Positions 53,148-63,106 of a stretch of 64,000 bases of DNA are shown in pieces. The translations under genes were made by a program, and so were the position numbers. The notes under the pieces are model-generated. The model saw nothing but the letters and a program-made list of their open reading frames with translations, did no database searches and was not told where the DNA came from. Every line of letters begins with the position of its first letter. Position 1 is the first letter of the stretch. Source of the stretch: an uncultured Campylobacterales bacterium (GTDB lineage: Bacteria > Campylobacterota > Campylobacteria > Campylobacterales > Arcobacteraceae); contig CANNFB010000002.1 of NCBI GenBank assembly GCA_947503785.1, positions 124,001 to 188,000 on the forward strand, written 5' to 3'.

Positions 53148-54204
53148 AGTAAGATCTCACTTCTTTATCAATTGCAAAAATATCATCAAGAGTATTTATT
53201 TTGATATTGTTAAATTTATTTAAAGCATTTAAAGAGATTTTTGAAACATCTAAAAAACCAATTTGTGAGTCTAAAAATTTAGCAACTCCGACTTCATTTG
53301 CAGCGTTTAAAACAACACCTAAATCAAGATTATTTACAATATCATCTTTAGCTTCCCAAATATGATATCTTGAAGTTTCTATTTTTTTAAACTCTAAGGA
53401 ACCCACTTCTAATAAATCAACAGGTTTTAAAACCTCTTCATCGCATTTACCTAAAATGGCATAAGCAATAGGAAGTTGCATAGAAGCATTTGCAATATGT
53501 GCTGTTGTACTTCCATCTTTAAAGTTAATCATTGCATGAATTAAAGATTTTGTTTCAATAATCGCATCAAGTTTTCTAATATCAAATAACCATGCTGCTT
53601 CCATTAGTTCAAATACTTTATTTGTCATAGTAGCACTATCTATTGTGATTTTATTTCCCATAGACCAATTTGGATGATTTAATGCTTCTTTGATTGAAAC
53701 ATTTGCTAAATCTTCAAGTGGATAATCTCTAAAAGAACCACCACTTGCAGTTACCGTCATAGAATCAATTGCTTTGTCTTGAAGTAAATACCATAAGCCA
53801 AAATGCTCTGAATCTATTGGACTTAATTTACTTTGGTCTATAAACTTTCCAGCAACTACAAGAGATTCTTTATTTGCTAGTGCAATTTTTTTATTACACT
53901 CAATTGCTTTTAGTGTTGGTTTTAAACCTAGGAAACCTACAAGAGCATTTACTACTGTTTGTGATTTACTATTTTCAATAGCATTTAGTATTTCATCTTC
54001 GCCAAAAGAGACATCACGGTGATTTACTTTTGGAATATCAACTTTGTTTGCGATAACTACTTTTTTAGGTTTGAACTCTTCAATTTGTTTATTTAATACT
54101 TCAATATTTCTACCAGCAACAAGTACTTCAACATTAAGATTGAACTTTCTTGCTATGTTTAAAGTATTAACACCAATTGAACCAGTAGAACCTAATATGA
54201 TCAT
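53137..54204 (-). CDS. dxr: 1-deoxy-D-xylulose-5-phosphate reductoisomerase
   Basis: A 355-residue DXR. NADPH-binding GSTGSIG (5-11), LANKESLVVAG, the metal/substrate loop SEHFGLW (residues near 138; shortened compared with the usual SEHNA form), and ASGGSFRD. Second step of the MEP pathway begun by dxs at 11027. The start overlaps the cdsA stop (ATGA). Length is slightly below the roughly 390 typical of other phyla, as is common in this group. Confidence 0.94.
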   Translation of the reverse strand: MIILGSTGSIGVNTLNIARKFNLNVEVLVAGRNIEVLNKQIEEFKPKKVVIANKVDIPKVNHRDVSFGEDEILNAIENSKSQTVVNALVGFLGLKPTLKAIECNKKIALANKESLVVAGKFIDQSKLSPIDSEHFGLWYLLQDKAIDSMTVTASGGSFRDYPLEDLANVSIKEALNHPNWSMGNKITIDSATMTNKVFELMEAAWLFDIRKLDAIIETKSLIHAMINFKDGSTTAHIANASMQLPIAYAILGKCDEEVLKPVDLLEVGSLEFKKIETSRYHIWEAKDDIVNNLDLGVVLNAANEVGVAKFLDSQIGFLDVSKISLNALNKFNNIKINTLDDIFAIDKEVRSYCGS

Positions 54205-54959
54205 CCTACTACCCTAAGAAGAACTAACATTACAATAGCACCAAAAAGGTAACCATCTGTTCTATCTAATATTCCACCATGTCCTGGTAAAATACTTCCA
54301 CTATCTTTTATTCCAGCTTCTCTTTTTAAATAAGATTCATATAAGTCTCCAAACACTGAAGCAAAAGCGACAATTACTGAAATCACAATTGCAGATACAA
54401 TATGTAAATTATCATTAGCAAAGAAGGAACCTAGAATAGTAGCAATTATTACACCACCAACAACACCCTCAATAGTCTTATTTGGACTAGTTTCACTAAA
54501 CTTAGTTTTCCCAATACTTTTACCAACAAAATAAGCACCAGTGTCAGCACTTGCAACAATCACAAGTAACCACAAAAGAGTCATAACTCCGTATTCACTG
54601 TAAAGTGATAATAAAAATAGAAAAGATGCAGTTGGATAAAATAGCGGTAAAAACATTTTTTTATCAAGTGTTTTTTTATAAGCTAATTGAGAAGCATAAC
54701 CAATAGCCACAATAAAGATTAAATCTTCTGGATTTGGATAGAAGTAAGCAGCAAACCAAAGAAGTGCTGAATATACATAAATACTATCACTTTCTAATTG
54801 AAAAAGCTTTTTAGCCTCTGAAAGAGAAATCATTAGCATTGTTCCAAATAAAAGCCACATTACAAAATATGAATCAATATATCCTATAATTATCATTGCG
54901 ACAATTAGAACTAAACCTGTTTTAATACGAGTTGAACTATCTTTAATTATGTTAGCCAT
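54201..54959 (-). CDS. cdsA: Phosphatidate cytidylyltransferase
   Basis: A 252-residue membrane protein with about seven helices and the CDS signature near the C-terminus (SVFGDLYESYLKREAGIKD, then PGHGGILDRTDGY). It makes CDP-diacylglycerol from phosphatidate (PlsC product) and CTP. The cdsA-dxr pairing is common in bacteria. Confidence 0.94.
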   Translation of the reverse strand: MANIIKDSSTRIKTGLVLIVAMIIIGYIDSYFVMWLLFGTMLMISLSEAKKLFQLESDSIYVYSALLWFAAYFYPNPEDLIFIVAIGYASQLAYKKTLDKKMFLPLFYPTASFLFLLSLYSEYGVMTLLWLLVIVASADTGAYFVGKSIGKTKFSETSPNKTIEGVVGGVIIATILGSFFANDNLHIVSAIVISVIVAFASVFGDLYESYLKREAGIKDSGSILPGHGGILDRTDGYLFGAIVMLVLLRVVG

Positions 54960-55066
54960 AAAGTAAACCTTCTGTTTTCTTAAATTAATACGATTATACT
55001 AAAGTTTGGCTTTTGGTTTTATTTTGGATAAGTAGAGATAAAGTAAAGGCAAGCCCTTACTTTAAT

Positions 55067-55612
55067 TTATTTGATTAACTCTGGAAATTTTGGATGTGTT
55101 AGAATATCAGAAATAAGTTTTCTTACAGATGGGCCAAAAGAACTACCCATGTTATTGCAAGCTGTAATGGCCAAGAAAGCCGAACCATATTCGTGTTTAC
55201 TTTGAATATCAAAATTCTTTCCATTGGATGAACTTACATTAATATCAAAAGACCAATATGCATCGCCTAGCATTGTACTAGCTCCTACTTTATTTACAAT
55301 TCCACTTAATTTTATTTTTGAATTAGCATCATAAATACCTGCCATTTTTAATTCTGATTTTAAAGCATTTTCAATATACTTTTCAAAAGCTTCTTCATTT
55401 GGCGTTTCAACAGTTTCTGCTAATCTACATAAAATAGAGCTTTCGCCTTTATTTACTGCTGTAAATTCATTAACTCCAATTTTTACATTTTTATAACTTC
55501 TAAGTTGTTCAACATTATCTGCTGAAACATTATACTCAGATGTTTTTATACCACATCCTGTAAAAACAAGTGCTACAAATGTTGCAACAACTAATACTTT
55601 TCCAATTTTCAT
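55067..55612 (-). CDS. Predicted lipoprotein of unknown function
   Basis: A 181-residue protein with a lipoprotein signal ending VFTGC (C20). The mature part has a YajG/LPP20-like layout, 'VEQLRSYKNVKIGVNEF' and paired cysteines (C62 and C152) that might form a disulfide. No specific function is visible. It stands alone, with 107 bases to cdsA and 183 bases to the rqcH gene. Confidence 0.65.
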   Translation of the reverse strand: MKIGKVLVVATFVALVFTGCGIKTSEYNVSADNVEQLRSYKNVKIGVNEFTAVNKGESSILCRLAETVETPNEEAFEKYIENALKSELKMAGIYDANSKIKLSGIVNKVGASTMLGDAYWSFDINVSSSNGKNFDIQSKHEYGSAFLAITACNNMGSSFGPSVRKLISDILTHPKFPELIK

Positions 55613-55795
55613 ATATACTCCTAGATAAATAATTTTTAGAATACTATAAAAATAAGGCTTAATGTAATATATAATTTTTATGTGTTCTTGTTTTAGATTA
55701 AGATCATTTACATAATCTATAAAAATAAATATTGTTTTTTTATTAGATAATTTTATTTTATCTGTATAATATACAAAATTTATGAATTTAAATGT

Positions 55796-57124
55796 TTATA
55801 TCTTAATACCAATAGTAGTATAAGGATTATATAAGACATTAGAGCCAGATTGAACTTTTACATTTCTTCTTTGTGTAAAATCAACTACATAATCACCTGG
55901 GAAATCTACAGAAAACTTAGCACATAAAACTGCTGCTTGCTCAATTACTGATTCAGGTATTGTCTTTTTAGTATTCTGCACTATTACATGTGAAGATGGC
56001 CTATCTTTTAGATGAAACCAAAAATCACTTGCTTTTGAGTTTTTTAGTAAATACACATTTTCTCTCTCACTAGTTCCTAGCATAATTTTAAAGCCTTCAA
56101 AAAAGAAGCTTTCATAAGGTTGTGCTTTTTTTGTTCTTTTTTGATTTTTCTCTTTTTTTGGATATAAAAACTCGCATTCTTCTATTGTACTTGCCATTTT
56201 TAAACTATTTACCATTCTATGTAAGAACTCTAGTTTTTCATCTAGGTTATCTTTTTCTATTGAAATGTGAAGTGCTTTTTGTTTTGCTTTTTTCGCTTTT
56301 TTAAACAAGTCATTTGAATACTTTGAAGCAGATGATGTTTTATCTAAAAAGACTTCTATTTCTATTCCTTCATAGTTATATGCTTTAAAAGAGTCTTGAT
56401 ATGGCTTTAAGGTATGAAGATTTGATAGTATCAAATTTGCTTTTTCATAAAGAAGTTTTGATTCCTCTTCAAGCTCTTCTTTTTTAGGTAAAGATTTGAT
56501 TGTCTTATCTAACTTTTTTATTTTCTTTTGTATTTGACTGATTTTTACTTTTTTTAAATTTTCTAAATTTTGATTTTCTCTTTCATCATGAATTTTATAT
56601 AAGTAAGCTTCTATATCTTCAACTTCTTCCATCTTTGGAATAAAAGTTTGTTTTGGAATTTCATCTAGGACTATTCCAACTTTCACAACTCTACTTGAAG
56701 AGAATTCATCTACGTGTCTTAAAGCTTCAATAATTACTCTATTTTCATCTAAAATGATTATATTTGTATGCTTTCCTGTAAATTCAAGTTGAAGAATAGT
56801 TGTAAGTTTTTTATATGATGAAGAAGAGTTTACTTTTATATTTATAATCTTATCATCATTGTACATTTCTATATTTTCAATTTTAGAGTTATAAAATCTT
56901 TTTTGCAAGGCTACATCAAAAGGTGCGTTAAAATCTTTCTTTGATTTTAATATACTTTTTGATTTAAAGACTGTACTCGAACCTTTTGACATATCAAAAT
57001 ATATAATATTGCTATTATTAAATTCTATTATAATTGTATTATTGTCAATACGCTTCACTACCTTGATACTTTGGGTATTCTCTACTAAATACTCAACTAA
57101 ATGTTTTAATAAAAAATACTTCAC
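55796..57124 (-). CDS. rqcH: NFACT-family RNA-binding protein (RqcH/Fbp-like)
   Basis: A 442-residue protein: short NFACT-N domain (1 to about 190), two helical coiled-coil segments (about 195-310), and a C-terminal NFACT-R (DUF814) domain with KASDFWFHLKDRPSSHVI and the end VQSGSNVLYNPYTTIGI. Bacterial RqcH binds stalled 50S subunits and adds alanine tails. This copy is shorter than the Bacillus protein (about 570), as in related Campylobacterota-style annotations of 'fibronectin-binding' proteins. Confidence 0.85.
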   Translation of the reverse strand: MKYFLLKHLVEYLVENTQSIKVVKRIDNNTIIIEFNNSNIIYFDMSKGSSTVFKSKSILKSKKDFNAPFDVALQKRFYNSKIENIEMYNDDKIINIKVNSSSSYKKLTTILQLEFTGKHTNIIILDENRVIIEALRHVDEFSSSRVVKVGIVLDEIPKQTFIPKMEEVEDIEAYLYKIHDERENQNLENLKKVKISQIQKKIKKLDKTIKSLPKKEELEEESKLLYEKANLILSNLHTLKPYQDSFKAYNYEGIEIEVFLDKTSSASKYSNDLFKKAKKAKQKALHISIEKDNLDEKLEFLHRMVNSLKMASTIEECEFLYPKKEKNQKRTKKAQPYESFFFEGFKIMLGTSERENVYLLKNSKASDFWFHLKDRPSSHVIVQNTKKTIPESVIEQAAVLCAKFSVDFPGDYVVDFTQRRNVKVQSGSNVLYNPYTTIGIKI

Positions 57125-57216
57125 AATTACTCCACTTTATACTTATATTATTATCTAAGATTTATTTATATATATATTAGATATGATTATATCAAAATTA
57201 TCATTAGGAGATAAAT

Positions 57217-57537
57217 ATGAAGTTATTAAAAATTGCTTTAGCAGGTTCGTTAATCTTAGGTTTTAGTGCGACTACATTATTAGCAGATGCAACTAAAGGT
57301 CAAAAATTATTTGTAAAAAAGTATAAAAGTGATTGTGGTTTTTCTGGAGATAAATTTGCTGCTAAGCATTCTCAAGATGAATGGGAAACAATTATGGAAG
57401 CTGGAAAATTCAAAGAAGAACTTCTTAAAATTTGTCCTAATGTAAAAGAAGCAGATGTAAAAGATAAATATATACAACATCTTTATGACTTTTCATATAA
57501 ATTTGCAAATGATTCAGGAAATGTTCCTTCTTGTTAA
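57217..57537 (+). CDS. Exported cytochrome-c-like protein lacking a haem motif
   Basis: A 106-residue periplasmic protein with signal peptide 1-23. The mature part starts like a class I cytochrome (ATKGQKLFVKKYKSDCGFSGDKFAAKH-type) but the expected CxxCH is absent: only C40 in DCGFSGDKF, then H51, C73 and the terminal C106. The three cysteines and His could bind metal or form a disulfide. I infer a degenerate or repurposed cytochrome fold. It has its own terminator at 57556. Confidence 0.75.
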   Translation: MKLLKIALAGSLILGFSATTLLADATKGQKLFVKKYKSDCGFSGDKFAAKHSQDEWETIMEAGKFKEELLKICPNVKEADVKDKYIQHLYDFSYKFANDSGNVPSC

Positions 57538-57555
57538 TATCATTTAACTAAACCT

Positions 57556-57591
57556 AAAAAGCCGATATCTCTTTGATATTGGCTTTTTTTT
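57556..57591 (+). terminator. Intrinsic terminator
   Basis: Stem AAAAAGCCGATATC (57556-57569) / GATATTGGCTTTTT (57575-57588), one G-T wobble, five-base loop, followed by further T. Confidence 0.85.
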
Positions 57592-57702
57592 ATTAAGCTC
57601 TTTTTTTCTTATTTTAAGTATAAGTTTTACTTATGTACATTAACCCTCCGTTAACTTTATAAGTTATATAATAAGACATATAAGTAAATACAAGGAAAAT
57701 CT

Positions 57703-59241
57703 ATGAAAAAAAGTATTATTTTACTCTCTACAATCGCTGCTTTGGCAACTACAAGTTTTGCGGATGATGTTAACAAACAAATGTATGAACAAATTCAATT
57801 ATTAAAGAAACAAGTAGCTGCACTTGAAGCTAAAATGAATGAACAAAATTCAAAATCTGATGATAAAAGAATCACTAAAATTGAGAAAAAACTTGCAAAA
57901 GTTTCAAAGAAAGCTAATATAGCAAAAGCACAAAGTGCTGGTGATAATTTAAAATGGAATGTTGACTTTAGAACACAAGTTGATAATATTCAGTATAAAC
58001 ATGCCAATGGTTCAAAGTCTGAAAATAATGCACTAATGACAAATAGATTATGGCTAGGTATGAAATACAAAGGTGATGAAAACTCAACTTTTTATGGAAC
58101 TCTTTCGTATTTAAAAGCATTTGGTGATTCTGCAAATCATTCACAAGCAAATACAAATCCAGGCTTCTCAAACTTTGATTGGGTAACAAATGAAAATGCC
58201 AATGACAATACTTTAAAAGTAAAAGAAGCATATTGGTTATATTCAAATGATACATTTATGGGAACTAACGTTTCATGGACTGCTTCAGTTGGAAGACGTC
58301 CTTCAACAGATGGATTAGGAATAAACTTAAGAGCCGATCAAAATAGAAAATCTGCACTTTCTCATACTGTAAATGTAGAATTTGATGGAGCATCTGCAAG
58401 ATTTAACTTAGACCAAGTTACAGGAATTGATGGTGCTTGGCTTAAATTTTGTGCAGGAAGAGGTTTAACAAATGCTAAACCTAGATTCCAATTTGATAAT
58501 ACAGATTATGCAAATGATGATACAAAAAATACAAATATTGATATGTTAGGATTTATTGCTGTTCCTTATGATAATGGACAATATTCTGTACATATGAATT
58601 ATGCAAGAGCATGGAATGTAATTGGATATAACAATACACAAATTGCTGCATTCCAAGCAGCACCAAAAGCTACTCCCTCTCAGCAAATGGATGCATACGG
58701 AAACTTACAATTTCAAGACGTTGGAGATTTAGATTTAGCAACAGTAATGTTTAAAGTTGATGGGATTGGTGATGAAATTTCTGATTTCTTAGACAATACC
58801 ACAGTTTTTGCTTCACTTGCAATGAGTAAAACAAGACCAAATGCAAGAGGTATGCTAGGTTCAACTGAATCTGAAACTGGTCATTCAATCTGGATTGGAG
58901 CAAATGCACCTTGTCCTATTAGCCCAGATAATGCAAAAATAGGAATTGAGTGGAATAAAGGTAGTAAATACTGGAGATCAATGACATACGGGGAAGATAC
59001 AATGTCTGGTTCTAAAATTGCTACAAGAGGGCAAGCATGGGAAATCTACAGAACACAGAAATTAACTAAAGCTCTAAGTTTTGGGCTTTCTTATGTTTAT
59101 GTAAATTATGACTATATGGGGAGTAATGCATTCTTTGGTGCGGAGGGAACACCATACAAAATTGGTAGTGCTCAAGCAAATGGGGCTAATGCAGTTGAAT
59201 CAGCTCAAGATGTTAAAGCATATATGAGATATAGATTCTAA
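57703..59241 (+). CDS. Outer-membrane porin-like protein, DUF3373 type
   Basis: A 512-residue exported protein: signal peptide 1-20 (cleavage FA-DDV), a coiled coil at about 25-65 (QIQLLKKQVAALEAKMNEQ) that can bind peptidoglycan or trimerise, then a beta-barrel region with alternating strands ending in a terminal aromatic (YMRYRF), as for outer-membrane insertion. The substrate is unknown. The gene stands alone between two terminators. Confidence 0.82.
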   Translation: MKKSIILLSTIAALATTSFADDVNKQMYEQIQLLKKQVAALEAKMNEQNSKSDDKRITKIEKKLAKVSKKANIAKAQSAGDNLKWNVDFRTQVDNIQYKHANGSKSENNALMTNRLWLGMKYKGDENSTFYGTLSYLKAFGDSANHSQANTNPGFSNFDWVTNENANDNTLKVKEAYWLYSNDTFMGTNVSWTASVGRRPSTDGLGINLRADQNRKSALSHTVNVEFDGASARFNLDQVTGIDGAWLKFCAGRGLTNAKPRFQFDNTDYANDDTKNTNIDMLGFIAVPYDNGQYSVHMNYARAWNVIGYNNTQIAAFQAAPKATPSQQMDAYGNLQFQDVGDLDLATVMFKVDGIGDEISDFLDNTTVFASLAMSKTRPNARGMLGSTESETGHSIWIGANAPCPISPDNAKIGIEWNKGSKYWRSMTYGEDTMSGSKIATRGQAWEIYRTQKLTKALSFGLSYVYVNYDYMGSNAFFGAEGTPYKIGSAQANGANAVESAQDVKAYMRYRF

Positions 59242-59245
59242 AAAC

Positions 59246-59273
59246 AATAAAAAGAGATTTATCTCTTTTTATT
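59246..59273. terminator. Bidirectional terminator after the porin
   Basis: AATAAAAAGAGAT (59246-59258) pairs with ATCTCTTTTTATT (59261-59273); it overlaps the last codons of the convergent gene at 59269. Confidence 0.8.
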
Positions 59274-59784
59274 TGAAAGAATAATCATCCAAATTATATA
59301 CAATTTCTTCTGCTACTTCAAGCATTGAGATATTCAACTTTTTAAAATCTTCACTTTTTATCTTTACTAACAACTCATCATAAACTTTTCCATAGGTATA
59401 AATAGTAAAGAATATATACTCTTTTGAGCGTGATTCTTTATTTAACTCTTTAAACCAAAGTGCAAGTAATGAAAAATAAAGCATTGAAGGATTGAAAGCT
59501 GTTTTATTTTCTAAGGCTTTTGATATCTCTTTATTTATGAAGTTATAGCCATCAAGTACAGCTTTTACTCTATAGTGCTTTCTATTTTTTATATAGTATT
59601 CACTTGAGTGTGTTACGTAGTTTATTTGAGTAAGCATTTCATCACTAATTTTATTAAATTTTTCAATTAGTTCTTTATCTACACCTTTAATACTAATATC
59701 TTCTTTATCTTTATAAGAAAGAATTAAATCTCTACAAAATAGTAATAAGCTTTCTGTTTTTATTTTCGATAAGTTTAAAATCAT
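59269..59784 (-). CDS. Protein of unknown function
   Basis: A soluble, helical, Lys/Glu-rich protein of 171 residues from the ATG at 59784 (a TTG lies two codons upstream). It has no signal peptide, metal motif or recognised domain. Two hydrophobic-aromatic helices (SMLYFSLLALWFKEL, EYIFFTIYTYGKVY) may be core packing. Its upstream region is shared with divergent thrS. I do not recognise it. Confidence 0.6.
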   Translation of the reverse strand: MILNLSKIKTESLLLFCRDLILSYKDKEDISIKGVDKELIEKFNKISDEMLTQINYVTHSSEYYIKNRKHYRVKAVLDGYNFINKEISKALENKTAFNPSMLYFSLLALWFKELNKESRSKEYIFFTIYTYGKVYDELLVKIKSEDFKKLNISMLEVAEEIVYNLDDYSFK

Positions 59785-59895
59785 ACACAATTGTAACGAA
59801 AATTTATTAAATTTATAAATAACTAATTTAGTTTAAGTCTCTTTGCGATAAAATAAGCTAAATTTAATAATATAATTAACAAATAAAGGAAACTA

Positions 59896-61704
59896 TTGGA
59901 ACCAATAGGTGTATTAAAAGACGGTCAAATTTATGACCTTCAAACTGCTGAAGCTTTAAATATCGAAGGTGATATTATAAAGCAAGACAACTCTGCTGAA
60001 TCTCTAGAGATTCTTAGACACTCGTGTGCTCACATGATGGCGCAAGCTATTAAAGAGCTTTATCCTGATGCAAAATTCTTTGTAGGACCAGTCGTAACTG
60101 AAGGTTTCTATTATGACTTTAAAGTAGATGCTAAAATATCTGATGATGATTTACCTACTATTGAAAAGAAAATGAAAGAAATTGCAAGTAGAAAACTAAA
60201 GATTGAAAGATATGAAGCTTCTAGAGAAGAAATTCTTACAAAATTTGCTGATGATGAATTAAAACAAGCTGTTTTAAAGAACATTACAGATGATACCTTA
60301 ACTATGTATAAGCAAGGTGATTTTGAAGATTTATGTCGTGGTCCTCACTTACCAACAACGGGTATGATTAGAACTTTCAAACTAACAAGAGTGGCTGGTG
60401 CTTATCTTGGTGGTGATGAAAAGAACGAAATGATCACAAGAATTTATGGTATTGCTTATTTTGATAAAAATGAATTAAAAAATTATGTAAGAATGCTTGA
60501 AGAAGCTAAAAAAAGAGATCATAGAAAATTAGGTACAGAATTAGAACTTTTTGCATTTAATGATGATGTTGGTGCTGGGTTACCACTATGGTTACCAAAT
60601 GGTGCAAGACTTAGATCAAAATTAGAGCATATTTTATATACTGCACATAGAATTAGAGGATATCAACCAGTTCGTGGTCCTGAAATCTTAAAATCTGATA
60701 TGTGGAAAATTTCTGGTCACTATGCAAACTACAAAGAGAATATGTATTTTACTACTATTGATGAACAAGAATATGGTTTAAAACCAATGAACTGTGTTGG
60801 TCATATTCAAATTTTCAAAAATTCTCTTGTTTCATATAAAGATTTACCAAAAAAACTATTTGAATATGGTGTAGTTCATAGACATGAAATGTCTGGTGCG
60901 ATGCATGGTTTATTTAGAGTTAGAGAATTTGCACAAGATGATGCACATATCTTCTGTACTCAAGCACAAATTAAAGAAGTAATTTTTGAAGTACTAGAAT
61001 TTGTTGATGCTTTAATGAATATGTTTGAATTCAAATATGAAATTGAAGTTTCTACAAAACCTGAAAAAGCTATTGGTGACGATACTTTCTGGGAAACAAC
61101 AACTAAAGGTATTATGGATGCCTTAGATGAAAATAATATCTCTTATGGTATTGATGAAGGTGGTGGAGCATTCTACGGACCTAAGATTGATATTAAGATC
61201 ACAGATGCTATTGGAAGAAAATGGCAATGTGGTACAGTACAAGTAGATATGAACTTACCTTCAAGATTTAATGCTGAGTTTATTAATGCAGAAGGTGAAA
61301 AAGAACAACCTGTAATGATTCATAGAGCTATTCTAGGTTCATTTGAAAGATTTATTGGTATTTTAACTGAACATTGTGCTGGAGAATTTCCATTTGCAAT
61401 TGCACCAACTCAAGTAATCTTTATACCAATTGCTGATACACATGTTGAGTATGCAAAAGAATTAAATAAAGAATTAGTGTATAATGATATTGATGGTGAA
61501 ATTTATTCAATGAATGAAAGTTTGAATAAAAGAGTTAGAATGGCAGAAAAAAGAAGAGTGCCTATGATCGTTGTTCTTGGTGATGAAGAAGTTGAAAAAC
61601 AAACAATCGCATTAAGAGATAGAAGAAGTAGAGAACAATCAAATATGAGCAAAGACGAATTTATGTCAATGTTAAATGAATTAAAACAAGGAAGTAGAAT
61701 TTGA
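59896..61704 (+). CDS. thrS: Threonyl-tRNA synthetase
   Basis: A 602-residue class II synthetase. The N-terminal TGS region is short (about 25 residues), then the editing domain with H-x3-H ([10 protein letters not shown] near 41-50) and CRGPH, the catalytic core with zinc ligand Cys in MNCVGH, and C-terminal anticodon domain. The start is TTG with AAAGGAAAC upstream. It overlaps infC by four bases, beginning the translation operon thrS-infC-rpmI-rplT. Confidence 0.95.
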   Translation: MEPIGVLKDGQIYDLQTAEALNIEGDIIKQDNSAESLEILRHSCAHMMAQAIKELYPDAKFFVGPVVTEGFYYDFKVDAKISDDDLPTIEKKMKEIASRKLKIERYEASREEILTKFADDELKQAVLKNITDDTLTMYKQGDFEDLCRGPHLPTTGMIRTFKLTRVAGAYLGGDEKNEMITRIYGIAYFDKNELKNYVRMLEEAKKRDHRKLGTELELFAFNDDVGAGLPLWLPNGARLRSKLEHILYTAHRIRGYQPVRGPEILKSDMWKISGHYANYKENMYFTTIDEQEYGLKPMNCVGHIQIFKNSLVSYKDLPKKLFEYGVVHRHEMSGAMHGLFRVREFAQDDAHIFCTQAQIKEVIFEVLEFVDALMNMFEFKYEIEVSTKPEKAIGDDTFWETTTKGIMDALDENNISYGIDEGGGAFYGPKIDIKITDAIGRKWQCGTVQVDMNLPSRFNAEFINAEGEKEQPVMIHRAILGSFERFIGILTEHCAGEFPFAIAPTQVIFIPIADTHVEYAKELNKELVYNDIDGEIYSMNESLNKRVRMAEKRRVPMIVVLGDEEVEKQTIALRDRRSREQSNMSKDEFMSMLNELKQGSRI

Positions 61705-62237
61705 GTAGAGACAAAAAAAACAATGTAATTATGAATGATGACATTAGAGCATCAGAAGTTAGATGTACAGCAGATAATGGTTCAAACTATGGGATTATTC
61801 CTACAAAAGAGGCATTAGCTCACGCAGACGAATTAGGTTTAGATTTAGTTCTTATTGCTCCAGATGGTAAGCCACCTGTTGCAAAAATTATGGATTATGG
61901 TAAGTTTAAATACCAACAAGAAAAGAAGAAAAAAGAAGCTAGAAAAAATCAAAAAGTAATCGTTGTAAAAGAGATTAAACTTTCTGTGAAAATTGCTGAT
62001 AATGATATTAATTATAAAGTTAAACACTCAAGAGAATTCTTAGAAGCAGGACATCACGTTAAGTTTAGAGTATTTTTAAGAGGTAGAGAAATGGCAAATC
62101 CAAAAGCAGGTATTGATGTACTTAAAAGAGTATGGCCAATGGTTGAAGATTTAGCTGTTATGGATAAAGAACCTAAACTAGAAGGAAGATACGTAAATAT
62201 GATGGCTCTTCCTAAAAAAGACGAAAACCATAAATAA
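61701..62237 (+). CDS. infC: Translation initiation factor IF-3
   Basis: A 178-residue IF3 with N- and C-terminal domains joined by the basic linker ([16 protein letters not shown]). It starts at TTG 61701, overlapping the thrS TGA (TTGA) with AAGGAAG upstream. IF3 genes classically use AUU and are self-regulated by start-codon discrimination; a UUG start could support the same control, which is inference. Confidence 0.95.
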   Translation: MSRDKKNNVIMNDDIRASEVRCTADNGSNYGIIPTKEALAHADELGLDLVLIAPDGKPPVAKIMDYGKFKYQQEKKKKEARKNQKVIVVKEIKLSVKIADNDINYKVKHSREFLEAGHHVKFRVFLRGREMANPKAGIDVLKRVWPMVEDLAVMDKEPKLEGRYVNMMALPKKDENHK

Positions 62238-62238
62238 A

Positions 62239-62266
62239 AAAGAAGAGAACCTACTCTCTCTTCTTT
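62239..62266 (+). terminator. Hairpin between infC and rpmI
   Basis: AAAGAAGAGA (62239-62248) pairs with TCTCTTCTTT (62257-62266) over an eight-base loop just past the infC stop. No long T-run follows, so it is probably a partial terminator. Confidence 0.5.
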
Positions 62267-62367
62267 AACTATCAATCCTATTTAAACATAATTTAATAAA
62301 AATTTAAGTATAATCCAAGACTTTTTCATTTCTATATGAAATTGCAAATTTAAAAAAGGATTTTTCA

Positions 62368-62565
62368 ATGCCTAAGATGAAAACTAATAGTGGCGCTTTA
62401 AAGAGATTTAAAATAAAGAAAAATGGTTCTATTAAAAGAGGATCAGCTTTTAGAAGTCACATCTTAACTAAAATGTCTCAAAAGAGAAAAAGAAACCTTA
62501 GAGGACCACAAACTGTTGCAGCTGTGGATTCAACTAGAGTTAAAAGAATGTTAAACAAAGCGTAA
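62368..62565 (+). CDS. rpmI: 50S ribosomal protein L35
   Basis: A 65-residue L35 ([31 protein letters not shown]). ATG with AAAAAGGA upstream. It lies in the usual infC-rpmI-rplT order, but with spacers of 130 and 109 bases that carry hairpins. Confidence 0.97.
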   Translation: MPKMKTNSGALKRFKIKKNGSIKRGSAFRSHILTKMSQKRKRNLRGPQTVAAVDSTRVKRMLNKA

Positions 62566-62631
62566 TCATTTAATTTAAAATGATTTTTTAGTCCCTCCAC
62601 AAATTGTGGAAAAGTTCAACAAATATTGTTG
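62564..62631 (+). promoter_or_regulatory. Three successive hairpins between rpmI and rplT
   Basis: AATCATTT (62564-62571) / AAATGATT (62578-62585) followed by T4; then TCCAC-AAATT-GTGGA (62596-62610); then TCAACAA-ATA-TTGTTGA (62616-62632). The first looks like a weak terminator overlapping the rpmI stop. The others could form the RNA site through which L20 autoregulates, as in other bacteria; that is inference. Confidence 0.45.
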
Positions 62632-62674
62632 ACACCTTATTATTTTTTAAAATAATGGTAAAGAAAGGAAAGAC

Positions 62675-63031
62675 ATGCCTAGAGTTAAAACTGGTGTAGT
62701 TAGAAGAAGAAGACATAAGAAAGTATTAAAAGCGGCTAAAGGATTCTACAGTGGTAGAAGAAAACACTTTAGAAAAGCGAAAGAACAATTAGAACACTCA
62801 TTAGTGTACGCATACAGAGATAGAAGACAGAAAAAAAGAGATATTAGAAAGCTTTGGATTGTAAGAATCAATGCTGCTTGTAGATTAAATGATATCAACT
62901 ATTCTAGATTCATGAACGGATTAAAAATAGCTGGAATTACTTTAGATAGAAAAATCTTAGCTGATATGGCAATGAATGATTACACATCATTTGTATCATT
63001 AGTTAATTCTTCAAAAGATGCATTAAAATAA
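62675..63031 (+). CDS. rplT: 50S ribosomal protein L20
   Basis: A 118-residue L20 ([44 protein letters not shown]). ATG preceded by AAAGGAAAG. Standard length. L20 binds 23S rRNA early and commonly represses its own operon. Confidence 0.97.
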   Translation: MPRVKTGVVRRRRHKKVLKAAKGFYSGRRKHFRKAKEQLEHSLVYAYRDRRQKKRDIRKLWIVRINAACRLNDINYSRFMNGLKIAGITLDRKILADMAMNDYTSFVSLVNSSKDALK

Positions 63032-63046
63032 TAAATTTGCAAAAAT

Positions 63047-63083
63047 AAAAAAGGGATTGAAGTTTTTCTTCAATCCCTTTTTT
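63047..63083. terminator. Strong bidirectional terminator
   Basis: Perfect 16-bp stem AAAAAAGGGATTGAAG (63047-63062) / CTTCAATCCCTTTTTT (63068-63083), loop TTTTT, between convergent rplT and the rhodanese gene. Confidence 0.88.
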
Positions 63084-63106
63084 TATGCCTAGACTAAAGA
63101 TTATTT

